From positions 1,166,183 to 1,230,182 of the forward strand of contig CANKYU010000001.1 of NCBI GenBank assembly GCA_947488295.1: a stretch of 64,000 bases of DNA, in the 5' to 3' direction. Origin of the DNA: an uncultured Anderseniella sp. Lineage in GTDB: Bacteria; Pseudomonadota; Alphaproteobacteria; Rhizobiales; Aestuariivirgaceae. A program made the position numbers and the translations under genes. The notes below the pieces were generated by a model that saw only the letters and a program-made list of their open reading frames with translations, ran no database searches and was not told where the DNA came from. The number at the start of each line of letters is the position of its first letter. Positions within the stretch are counted from its first letter, which is position 1. Positions 1 through 7,419 of the stretch are shown piece after piece.

Positions 1-1
1 C

Positions 2-895
2 TGGTCATCATCGGTAACGCTGGGCATCATGCCGAAATGCCAGGAAGCCGGCGTCATCCAGATGTGTACCTCTTCGTCCGCCGACATTCCGATCCGTGAC
101 GAGAAGGGCTACGTGTTCAATTTCCAGGCATTGTCACCGGTGTGGGGCAGAGCGATTGCCAGGCTGGCATTACGGAGGGGGTTCAAGACCTTCAACCTGA
201 TGGCGCTGAACAATGACTTTACCCGCTCGATGATGGATGGATTTACCGAGGTCGTCGGCAAGGACAAGCTGCTGCAGGACTCGTTCTATTACAATGGCGG
301 GCAGTCATCCTATCGTTCCGAAGTGACCCAGCTGATCGAGAAAAACCCTGACGCTGTCTTCATTCCATCCTACGTCACTGACTTCACATCCGTGTACAAG
401 GAGATTTTCCGGCAGGGCTATGAAGGGCAGGTAATCTCGGTGTCGATCTCGACCGGCGCGAAATTCAAGGAAGCCATCGGTGATGCGGCCAACGGCATTA
501 TCCACGGGCTTCCCGTGCCGCCGATCAAGAGCCCTGCCTATGCGGAGTATGTAACGGAAACCGGCCTTGAGCCAATCGATGGTGTGCAGCATCCGTTCGG
601 TACTGCAGGCCGCGATCAGATGTCGGTGTTGCTGCTGGCGATTGAGAAAGCCGGGTCAACCGATGCCGACAAGGTGGCAAAGGCGATCTGGGAAGTCACT
701 ACCGGCGACGGCAAGGAAACCGTCTACAATGTGACCGAAGGCCTGAAAGCCATTCGTGCAGGCAAGGAAATCAATTATTCCGGTGCAAGTTCGAGCATTG
801 AATTCGACAAGGAAGGCATGGTGCTTGGCCGTGACTTCCAACTGGCCGAAATCAAGGACGGCAAGGATGTCGTGATCGAACGCCTGGAATTCTGA
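2..895 (+). CDS. ABC transporter substrate-binding protein, branched-chain amino acid type (5' truncated)
   Basis: The reading frame is open from base 2, before the first ATG at 29, so the gene begins outside the window; the visible 297 codons cover the C-terminal two thirds. The sequence matches the periplasmic type I binding-protein fold (Peripla_BP_6): an SSSVTLGIMPKCQEAGV stretch like the 'clear out intermediates' segment of LivK-type proteins, then a GFKTFNLMALNNDFTRSM beta-alpha unit and the NPDAVFIPSY segment. It should bind a small polar ligand in the periplasm and deliver it to an ABC permease encoded upstream. The ligand cannot be told from sequence. A hairpin starts 14 bases after the stop, a usual place for an mRNA-stabilising stem behind a binding-protein gene. 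Confidence 0.85.
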   Translation, partial: WSSSVTLGIMPKCQEAGVIQMCTSSSADIPIRDEKGYVFNFQALSPVWGRAIARLALRRGFKTFNLMALNNDFTRSMMDGFTEVVGKDKLLQDSFYYNGGQSSYRSEVTQLIEKNPDAVFIPSYVTDFTSVYKEIFRQGYEGQVISVSISTGAKFKEAIGDAANGIIHGLPVPPIKSPAYAEYVTETGLEPIDGVQHPFGTAGRDQMSVLLLAIEKAGSTDADKVAKAIWEVTTGDGKETVYNVTEGLKAIRAGKEINYSGASSSIEFDKEGMVLGRDFQLAEIKDGKDVVIERLEF

Positions 896-908
896 GACCA
901 CAACAAGA

Positions 909-938
909 CGGCCAGGTGGTGAAATTTCCACCTGGCCG
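909..938 (+). other. intercistronic hairpin after binding-protein gene
   Basis: Perfect 11-bp stem (909-919 with 928-938, core GGCCAGGTGG / CCACCTGGCC) with an 8-base loop. No T-run follows, so a classic intrinsic terminator is unlikely; such stems often protect the upstream mRNA end or reduce read-through. The function is inferred. Confidence 0.5.
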
Positions 939-972
939 GCGCAAGCGACATATTTCAAGGAGGAGCAATGAC

Positions 973-1539
973 ATGGCCCGCGTACGCGATGTTGAAATGG
1001 AAGAATTGCCGGAAGATGTGCAGCCGATCTTTCACCGGTATGCAACCGAGTACGGCCCGTTCCTGAACCAGGTGAAGGTGTTTGCCCATCGCCCGCCGGC
1101 GGTTAAGCACATCATGGGGTTATTGCTGGAGCTTGCCGAAGAGCAGGTGCTGCCCAAACGCTATCTGGAAATAGCTGTTGTCGTTGTCTCCAAGATCAAT
1201 GAGTGCACATATTGCGTGAAGCATCACGGGCCGCGGCTGGTCGATCAGGGCCTCAGCGCCGAGACGGTCGACAATATTCTGGAACCGGAAGTTGAAGGTT
1301 TTGATGAAGTGGACATGCTGGTGCGCGACTATGCAGTGCAGGTCACCAGTAACTTCCAGTATATGCGGGACCAGATTTTCGAGGATCTGAAACAGCACTT
1401 TTCCGAAGAGCAGGTGGTCGAACTGACACTGCGCATTGCGTTGTGCGGGTTCTTCAACCGGTTCAACGATTCTTTGCAGATCGGTATCGAAGACAATGTG
1501 ATGACAGACATGCTGTCACATGAAACGGCGGCGGAATAA
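973..1539 (+). CDS. carboxymuconolactone decarboxylase / AhpD-like family protein
   Basis: 188 aa. The start at 973 is chosen because AAGGAGGAG (957-965) lies 7 bases upstream; the open frame reaches back to 916 and an out-of-frame ATG lies at 968. The protein has the CMD/AhpD helical core with the redox pair and proton relay in ECTYCVKHH (CxxC followed by His), as in peroxidase-type AhpD and CMD proteins. Family members act either as thiol peroxidases or as ring-lactone decarboxylases; the CxxC favours a thiol redox activity. It lies just upstream of a maleate-isomerase-like gene, probably in one transcript, which suggests a role in the same catabolic route rather than general stress. The exact reaction is unknown. 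Confidence 0.8.
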   Translation: MARVRDVEMEELPEDVQPIFHRYATEYGPFLNQVKVFAHRPPAVKHIMGLLLELAEEQVLPKRYLEIAVVVVSKINECTYCVKHHGPRLVDQGLSAETVDNILEPEVEGFDEVDMLVRDYAVQVTSNFQYMRDQIFEDLKQHFSEEQVVELTLRIALCGFFNRFNDSLQIGIEDNVMTDMLSHETAAE

Positions 1540-1558
1540 CAACCCAGGGAGACGTATC

Positions 1559-2329
1559 ATGTACGGAAGGCGCGGACGTATCGGCATTATGGTTCCAACC
1601 GGTAATTCGGTGGTTGAGCCGGAATTTCAACGCATGGCGCCGGACGGTGTGTCCTGCCATGCCAACCGTGTGGAGCTGAAAGACGTTACGCCGGACAGCC
1701 TGCTGGCGATGGAAAACGATACGGCCCGGTCCGCCCGTCAGATCGCCCAGACGCGGCTGGGTGTCATCGCCTTTGCCTGTACATCGGGCAGCTTCGTCGG
1801 CGGGGCCGGTTATGACGACCGGCTGATCAAGATGATCGAGGACGAAACCGGCATCGCGACAACCACCACGACCACGGCTGTGGTGCGTGCGCTGCGGCTG
1901 TTAAAGGTGTCCCGGATCGCGCTGGCCACTCCCTATACGGATGAGGTCACCAGACTTGAGGTGGACTACCTGAACGATAACGGCTTTGAGGTCACGGAGT
2001 GGCAGGGCGGTGGTATTACCGATACTGCCGACATCCAGGAATGTGAGCCGGAAGTGTCCTACAACCGGGCCCGGGACGTGGATACTGATGATGCCGAGGC
2101 CGTTTTCATTTCGTGCACGGGGTTCAGAACCATCGAGAACATCGCCAGGCTTGAAGCTGAACTGGGCAAGCCGGTGATCTCGTCGAACCAGGCGACCTTC
2201 GCCGATTGTCTGAGGATTCTCGATCTGCACGAGGTCGCGCCGGGGTATGGCAGTCTGTTTGAAAAAACCTTTGAACACGCTCGCCTCAACGGCATGTCCG
2301 GCAAGGCCTCTCAGGAGGCAGCGGAATAA
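1559..2329 (+). CDS. maleate cis-trans isomerase / arylmalonate decarboxylase-like (Asp/Glu racemase superfamily)
   Basis: 256 aa. The ATG at 1559 follows a GGGAGA ribosome site; the open frame from 1520 gives a longer but unlikely start. Two catalytic-type cysteines are visible, in AFACTSGSFVGG (about residue 77) and FISCTGFRTIENI (about residue 194), the arrangement typical of maleate isomerases and arylmalonate decarboxylases. The N-terminal RIGIMVPTGNSVVEPEF matches the maleate isomerase family substrate loop. The likely reaction is cis-trans isomerisation of maleate or a substituted maleate to a fumarate-type product, which fits the fumarase-like enzyme and fumarate-reductase-like complex encoded just downstream, past a terminator. 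The true substrate is not certain. Confidence 0.8.
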   Translation: MYGRRGRIGIMVPTGNSVVEPEFQRMAPDGVSCHANRVELKDVTPDSLLAMENDTARSARQIAQTRLGVIAFACTSGSFVGGAGYDDRLIKMIEDETGIATTTTTTAVVRALRLLKVSRIALATPYTDEVTRLEVDYLNDNGFEVTEWQGGGITDTADIQECEPEVSYNRARDVDTDDAEAVFISCTGFRTIENIARLEAELGKPVISSNQATFADCLRILDLHEVAPGYGSLFEKTFEHARLNGMSGKASQEAAE

Positions 2330-2391
2330 CGGCCTGACAGTGCCTGATAGCAGCGCCGGTCGCTTAAGAACGGTTGAATTTTGCTCTGATT

Positions 2392-2422
2392 GATCCTCGA
2401 TTATGTATCGGGGATCTTTTTT
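2392..2422 (+). terminator. rho-independent terminator
   Basis: A 10-bp stem (GATCCTCGAT 2392-2401 with ATCGGGGATC 2407-2416, one G-T pair), a 5-base loop and six T residues at 2417-2422. It ends the CMD/maleate isomerase transcript and separates it from the sdh-like operon. Confidence 0.85.
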
Positions 2423-2531
2423 ATGTAAGTCATGCTTATGTATGGAGTTAGATTTTATCTCTTTTTGTTAGAAAAACAAATACATATAGATAGAGGGGTG
2501 ATGGTGCCTGTCCTGACAATGGAGCAATGAT

Positions 2532-3260
2532 TTGTCGTCCGATGCTGATGAGTTAGAGGTCTCGGTGTGGCGCGGTGACAATGCGTCCGGCCGGTTTGAA
2601 GACTTCAGGGTTCCCGCACAGGAAAACCAGACCATTCTGGACGTGGTCTCGTGGATCCAGCAGCATCGCGATCCCACGCTGTCCTATCGCTATGCCTGCC
2701 GTGTCGGCATGTGCGGATCGTGCGCCATGATGGTCAATGGTGTACCGCGCTGGACGTGCCGCACCCATGTGAAGGTGGCGCTGAAAGACAACCGGATCAG
2801 CATCGGTCCGCTGCGCAACCTGCCGGTCATCAAGGACCTTGCAACAGACATGGACCCGTTCTTCGACAAATGGGTTGCCGCCGAAGGCATGCATCATCCG
2901 TCCAGGACGCGCGACGATGCGATTGAGCAGATCAACCCTGAAGATGCTTCGCGCCAGGAAGCCAACAAGGGCATCGAATGCATCAATTGTTCAGTGTGTT
3001 ATGCGGCTTGCGATACTGTCGCCGGCAATGACGATTATCTCGGACCGGCGGCCCTGCAGCGGGCCTGGACGCTGTACAATGACGCCAAGGACGCCGGCAA
3101 GCTGAACATTCTCGAAGCAGTGTCGGGCAAAGGCGGGTGCCATAACTGCCACAGCCAGGGCGGCTGCAGCCACTATTGCCCGAATGACCTGAACCCGATG
3201 GCGGCAATTGCCGGGCTGAAGCGGGCATCAGCGCTCTCCTTCTTCAAGGGGAGGAAATAG
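2532..3260 (+). CDS. succinate dehydrogenase/fumarate reductase-like iron-sulfur subunit
   Basis: 242 aa. Starts at TTG 2532 behind GGAG (2521-2524). The N-terminal ferredoxin domain carries the [2Fe-2S] ligands C56, C61, C64 and C76 (CRVGMCGSCAMMVNG), closer to FrdB than to SdhB. The C-terminal domain has C150/C153/C156/C160 (CINCSVCYAAC) and C203, C206, C212, C216 (CHNCHSQGGCSHYCP), enough for the [4Fe-4S] and [3Fe-4S] clusters. The usual Pro after the last Cys of the first group is Asp. It passes electrons between the flavoprotein at 3935-5701 and quinone bound by the two membrane subunits that follow. The gene order B-C-D-A is not the standard sdhCDAB, so this is a specialised paralogue, not the housekeeping TCA enzyme. 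Confidence 0.9.
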   Translation: MSSDADELEVSVWRGDNASGRFEDFRVPAQENQTILDVVSWIQQHRDPTLSYRYACRVGMCGSCAMMVNGVPRWTCRTHVKVALKDNRISIGPLRNLPVIKDLATDMDPFFDKWVAAEGMHHPSRTRDDAIEQINPEDASRQEANKGIECINCSVCYAACDTVAGNDDYLGPAALQRAWTLYNDAKDAGKLNILEAVSGKGGCHNCHSQGGCSHYCPNDLNPMAAIAGLKRASALSFFKGRK

Positions 3261-3261
3261 C

Positions 3262-3594
3262 ATGCTGACCGTCAGGCTCTACATGCTGCAGCGGATTACC
3301 GCATTGCTGATGGCGCCGCTGGTGCTCGGGCATCTGGCCGTGATGATCTATGCGGTGCAGGGCGGGCTGTCGGCAGCCGAGATACTGGGACGCACGCAGG
3401 GCAGCGTGGCCTGGTTCCTGTTTTATGGCTGCTTTGTTGTTGCGGTGTCGGTTCATGCGGCTATCGGTCTGCGTGTCGTCGTGCATGAACTGATGGGTCT
3501 GAAGGGCACTCTTCTGGAGCTGTTCACCTGGGCAACAGCGGCAGGCCTTTTCCTGCTTGGCGGGCGCGCGGTGATGGCGGTGACCTTGTCATGA
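3262..3594 (+). CDS. fumarate reductase/succinate dehydrogenase-like membrane anchor subunit 1
   Basis: 110 aa integral membrane protein with three hydrophobic helices (about residues 14-34, 50-72 and 84-108). Histidines in VLGHLAVMIY and SVHAAIGLRVVVHE sit at helix positions where SdhC/SdhD-type anchors hold haem b or contact quinone. It starts one base after the iron-sulfur subunit stop and overlaps the second anchor gene by four bases (ATGA), so the two are translationally coupled and likely form a C/D-type heterodimer. The assignment rests on context as much as on sequence, since anchor subunits diverge strongly. Confidence 0.8.
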   Translation: MLTVRLYMLQRITALLMAPLVLGHLAVMIYAVQGGLSAAEILGRTQGSVAWFLFYGCFVVAVSVHAAIGLRVVVHELMGLKGTLLELFTWATAAGLFLLGGRAVMAVTLS

Positions 3595-3932
3595 TACGTC
3601 CGCATCGCACTCACGCGCTCTGGTACGCCTTCATCCTGCACCGTATTTCAGGCGTCGCGCTGGCGCTGTTTCTGCCGGTGCACTTTTACACGCTTGCCCT
3701 GGCCCTGACCGATCCTGAGCGTCTCGACGGGTTTTTCCGGTGGACTGAACTGGCGGTAGTCAAATTTGCCGAATTTGGCCTGGTCTTCCTGCTGGCGCTG
3801 CACATGTTTGGCGGCCTGCGGCTGATGGCGCTGGAGTGGCTGCCCTGGTCTGACCGGCAGAAAACCCTGGCGGCAGGCGCGGCAGCGATGTCGTTTCTGA
3901 TTTCCGGCGTGTTTCTGCTGAGGGCGATATAA
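3591..3932 (+). CDS. fumarate reductase/succinate dehydrogenase-like membrane anchor subunit 2
   Basis: 113 aa with three membrane helices. The HRISGVALALFLPVHFY segment and LHMFGGLRLMALEW match the SdhC cytochrome b family signature (HRxTG...H, and H...GxRHL with some drift). The histidines are candidates for axial haem b ligands. The gene overlaps the previous anchor gene by four bases and ends two bases before the flavoprotein start, so B-C-D-A is one tight operon. Confidence 0.82.
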   Translation: MIRPHRTHALWYAFILHRISGVALALFLPVHFYTLALALTDPERLDGFFRWTELAVVKFAEFGLVFLLALHMFGGLRLMALEWLPWSDRQKTLAAGAAAMSFLISGVFLLRAI

Positions 3933-3934
3933 CC

Positions 3935-5701
3935 ATGATATCCACCAGCTCAATTGAACGCCACGACACCGACATCCTGATCCTTGGCACCGGTGGCGCC
4001 GGCATGTTTGCCGCCTTGCATGCGCAGCAATCGGCAGCACCTGGAACCAAAATCACCATTGCCGTGAAGGGCCTGATCGGTAAATGCGGCTGCACCCGCA
4101 TGGTGCAGGGCGGTTATAATGTGGCGCTCGGCGGCGGCGATACGGTTGAACGCCATTTCATGGACACCATCAATGGCGGCAAGTGGCTGCCCGACCAGGA
4201 TATGGCCTGGAAACTGTGCGAGCAGGCAGTGGTGCGCATTCGCGAACTGGAAAATGAAATCGGTTGCTTCTTTGACCGCAATCCGGACGGCTCGCTGCAC
4301 CAGAAGGCGTTCGCCGGCCAGACCGCCGACCGGACGGTACACAAGGGCGACCTGACCGGCATTGAAATCATCAGCCGGCTGATGGAGCAGGTGCTCAGCC
4401 GGCCGATTGAAAAGCTGCAGGAGCACCGGGCCATCGGCCTGATCCCGACGAAAGACGGTTCAGCCATCGCAGGTGTGCTGTTCATCGACATGCGGACGGG
4501 CAAGTTTCGTTTTGTCCGGGCAAAGGCGGTTATGATGGGCACCGGCGGCGGGCCGACCATGTACAAATACCACACCCCGTCCGGCGACAAGACAATGGAT
4601 GGCCTGGCCATGGCACTGAGGGTTGGACTGCGCCTGCGCGACATGGAAATGGTGCAGTTCCACCCGACCGGCCTGCTGGCGGGCGATCACACCAAGATGA
4701 CCGGAACGGTGCTGGAAGAAGGATTGCGCGGGGCCGGCGGGAGGTTGCTGAACGGGGCCGAAAAGCGGTTCATGTTCGACTATGACGATCTCGGAGAACG
4801 TGCGACACGTGACCTGGTCAGCCGCGGCATCTATGCGGAGATGCGCAAGAACAACTCATCAAAGAACGGTGGTGTCTATATTTCGATGGGCCATCTCGGG
4901 CCTGAAAACGTGCGTAAAAAGTTCAAGGGCATGGTGCAGCGCTGTGAAGACAGCGGGTTTGATCTGGCTGCGGGTCTCGTCGAGGTCGTGCCGACGGCAC
5001 ACTATTTCATGGGCGGTGTGGTGGTGGATACGGACACGCGCACCGGGCTGGAAGGTCTTTATGTTGCCGGTGAAGATGCCGGCGGCGCGCATGGCTCCAA
5101 CCGGCTGGGCGGAAACGGGGTGGCCAACTCAACCGTGTATGGCGGCGTTGCAGGCGATGTGATGGGTGCCGATATCAAGACGATGGGCGCATTGCGTGAT
5201 CCTGATGAAGTCGTGCTTGCTGCTGAAATCGAGCGTGCGCAGATGCCGTTGTCGAAAAACCCGGGAAATGTGCAGCGACTGCGCCTCGAACTGCAGGAAA
5301 CCATGTGGGACGACGTCGGCGTGCTGCGGACGGCCACCGGCATGAAGCGAGCCATTGCCCGGATTGCTGAACTGAAATCGGAACTGTTCGAAACCGGTGT
5401 GGCGTCAGACAATCTGGCATTCAACCTGACCTGGCATGACTGGCTGAACATGGCGAGCCTGTGTGACGTGTCGGAGGTGATTGCCAGGGCAGGACTGGCG
5501 CGTGAGAATTCCCGCGGCGCCCATTACAGGGAGGATTTCCCTGATAGCGGAACGATGGAAAGTTCCTATTTCACGGTTGCCAGCAAGCAGGGCGACAGAG
5601 TTGATGTCGCCCGCGAAGATGTTCAGTTTACAATCGTCAGACCTGGCGAGACCATATTGCCTGATGGTGAGCCGGAAACCCTGGTGGAGGCTGCGCAATG
5701 A
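3935..5701 (+). CDS. succinate dehydrogenase/fumarate reductase-like flavoprotein subunit without the covalent-FAD histidine
   Basis: 588 aa. The N-terminal dinucleotide fold is ILILGTGGAGMFAALHA (residues 14-30). Active-site residues of the SdhA/FrdA family are present: H243 (QFHPTG), R265 (EEGLRGAGG), an Arg in RDLVSRGI, H356 (TAHYFMGG) and R390 (GSNRLGGNG). However, the motif that is SHTVAAQGG in SdhA reads GCTRMVQGG here, so the histidine that carries covalent FAD is C53. FAD is therefore probably bound non-covalently, as in L-aspartate oxidase and soluble fumarate reductases; in studied SdhA/FrdA enzymes loss of this His impairs succinate oxidation more than fumarate reduction. No signal peptide is seen, so it faces the cytoplasm. 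It overlaps the next gene by four bases (ATGA). Confidence 0.9.
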   Translation: MISTSSIERHDTDILILGTGGAGMFAALHAQQSAAPGTKITIAVKGLIGKCGCTRMVQGGYNVALGGGDTVERHFMDTINGGKWLPDQDMAWKLCEQAVVRIRELENEIGCFFDRNPDGSLHQKAFAGQTADRTVHKGDLTGIEIISRLMEQVLSRPIEKLQEHRAIGLIPTKDGSAIAGVLFIDMRTGKFRFVRAKAVMMGTGGGPTMYKYHTPSGDKTMDGLAMALRVGLRLRDMEMVQFHPTGLLAGDHTKMTGTVLEEGLRGAGGRLLNGAEKRFMFDYDDLGERATRDLVSRGIYAEMRKNNSSKNGGVYISMGHLGPENVRKKFKGMVQRCEDSGFDLAAGLVEVVPTAHYFMGGVVVDTDTRTGLEGLYVAGEDAGGAHGSNRLGGNGVANSTVYGGVAGDVMGADIKTMGALRDPDEVVLAAEIERAQMPLSKNPGNVQRLRLELQETMWDDVGVLRTATGMKRAIARIAELKSELFETGVASDNLAFNLTWHDWLNMASLCDVSEVIARAGLARENSRGAHYREDFPDSGTMESSYFTVASKQGDRVDVAREDVQFTIVRPGETILPDGEPETLVEAAQ

Positions 5702-6660
5702 TCCCGATCGATGTGATAGAGAAAACCGCTGAAACCCTGATGGACAAGGCGGCCATTGAAATCCCGGATGATTATCTGGAAGGCCTGAAAGCTGCCGCCA
5801 GCGTGGAAGACGGCGATCTGTCGTCTTTCGTGCTGCAGGCGATGCTGGAGAACTACAAGGCGGCCAAGGAAGACCGCCGCGCCATGTGTGGAGATACGGG
5901 CACGCCGCGCTGGTATGTCAAAATGGGCAATGAGACCCAGGTTGAAGGCGGTCCCGTCGCGCTGGAGGCCGCGCTGCGCCGCGCCACCGCCGCTGCCACC
6001 AACGGGGTGCCGTTGCGGCCCAACCGGGTGCATCCGCTGTGGCGGACAGACCATGACAACAATGTCGGTATCGGGGCACCGGAGATTGAGTATGGCTATG
6101 AGCCGGGCGGTGAGTGGATCGACCTGATCACGGTGCACAAGGGTGGTTTGTTCGGCACTGACTACCGCATGCTGTTTCCGTCAGACGGCATTCAGGGCAT
6201 CAAGCGGTTTTTCCTCGACAGCCTGGTGGCTTTCGGCAAGCGCGGGCTGGCCTGCCAGCCAGCGATCATCGGTATCGGGCTGGGCGGCTGCAAGGACACA
6301 TGTATGGTGCTCGGCAAGCGCGCAGCCTGCCTGCGCACGGTGGGTGACAGGAATACTGATCCGAAGATCGCCGAACTGGAGCTCGAGTTTACCGAGCTGG
6401 GTAATTCCATCGGCATGGGCGCGATGGGGTTTGTCGGCAAATCCATGGTCATCGATACCCATATTGAAGTGGGGTACTGCCACACCGGTGGCATGCAGAT
6501 GTCGGTACATGCATTTTGCCTGTCATCGCGCCGGGCGGTGGCGCGGGTTTTCGCCGACGGGCGTGTGGAACACCGCACCGACCCTGAATGGTTCACTGAC
6601 TATCAACGCCGGGAGACTGTGGAATGGGAAATGCCCGCAAGCCACGAGAAATCCGCCTGA
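5698..6660 (+). CDS. class I fumarate hydratase / L(+)-tartrate dehydratase-like alpha subunit
   Basis: 320 aa, the length of TtdA-type N-terminal halves of iron-sulfur hydro-lyases. Cysteines suited to the [4Fe-4S] cluster are visible in MCGDTGTPRWYVK, GLGGCKDTCMVLGKRA and VGYCHTGGMQMSVHAFC, in the usual order. Class I two-subunit enzymes add or remove water on fumarate, mesaconate or tartrate. The operon link to a fumarate-reductase-like complex and the nearby maleate isomerase homologue suggest a C4 or methyl-C4 dicarboxylate. Sequence alone cannot separate fumarase from mesaconase or tartrate dehydratase. Confidence 0.88.
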   Translation: MIPIDVIEKTAETLMDKAAIEIPDDYLEGLKAAASVEDGDLSSFVLQAMLENYKAAKEDRRAMCGDTGTPRWYVKMGNETQVEGGPVALEAALRRATAAATNGVPLRPNRVHPLWRTDHDNNVGIGAPEIEYGYEPGGEWIDLITVHKGGLFGTDYRMLFPSDGIQGIKRFFLDSLVAFGKRGLACQPAIIGIGLGGCKDTCMVLGKRAACLRTVGDRNTDPKIAELELEFTELGNSIGMGAMGFVGKSMVIDTHIEVGYCHTGGMQMSVHAFCLSSRRAVARVFADGRVEHRTDPEWFTDYQRRETVEWEMPASHEKSA

Positions 6661-7304
6661 GCACGACGCCGACCGCCGAAGCGCTGGCTGAGCTGCGGCT
6701 GGGTGATATCGTCTACCTGGACGGGCTGATGTATACGGCACGCGAAGGCGTCTACAAGCGCGCGCTTGAGGACAAGGCCAACATTCCATTGCAGTTGCCG
6801 TCGCAAAGTGCCGCGAACTTTCATTGCTCGCCCGCGGCCCGGATCAATCCGGACGGCAGTTTCGAAATGGGTGCGGTGACCGCGACCGCGTCGTTCCGCT
6901 TCGCAAAGTGGCTGCCGGAATGGCTTGCCAAGTCCGGGGCCAGGCTGGTGATCGGCAAGGGCGGCATGAGCAGCAAGGATTACAAGGACTATTTCGTGCC
7001 TAACGGGGCGATTTACCTCAGCACCGTCGGCTATGGCACCGGCGCATTGCTGGGGCGCGGTGTTGAAAACGTCGAGGCGGTGCACTGGAACGAGGAACTC
7101 GGCCTGGCGCAGGCCATGTGGGTGATCCGCTGCAACCGGATGGGACCGTTTATCGTGGCTTCGGACCTTGACGGCAATTGCCTGTTCGAACGGGAAAACC
7201 AGCGCATATCCGAGAATCTGCACAAGGCCTATGAAGGCACCCGACCTGCAACGCTGAAACGGTTTGGCGAAACCGACGACAAGAGTGACGAACTGATCGG
7301 CTGA
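6624..7304 (+). CDS. class I fumarate hydratase / L(+)-tartrate dehydratase-like beta subunit
   Basis: 226 aa, matching the C-terminal (TtdB/FumA-C) swivelling domain; RLGDIVYLDGLMYTARE near the N terminus and VIGKGGMSS are family features of this half. It starts inside the alpha gene and overlaps it by 37 bases; GGGAGA at 6609-6614 places the ribosome on ATG 6624 and no later start keeps the conserved N terminus. It pairs with the alpha subunit to form the active hydro-lyase. The long overlap should couple their translation. Confidence 0.87.
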   Translation: MGNARKPREIRLSTTPTAEALAELRLGDIVYLDGLMYTAREGVYKRALEDKANIPLQLPSQSAANFHCSPAARINPDGSFEMGAVTATASFRFAKWLPEWLAKSGARLVIGKGGMSSKDYKDYFVPNGAIYLSTVGYGTGALLGRGVENVEAVHWNEELGLAQAMWVIRCNRMGPFIVASDLDGNCLFERENQRISENLHKAYEGTRPATLKRFGETDDKSDELIG

Positions 7305-7419
7305 ACACGCGGGATGGCTTGCCGGCGCGCTCAATCTTTCCGGCCGGGGCCGTCGCCAGTTCCGGCATCACCAAAATACCGACCTTTCCTGAACGACAGA
7401 AAATACAAAGGACCGATTT

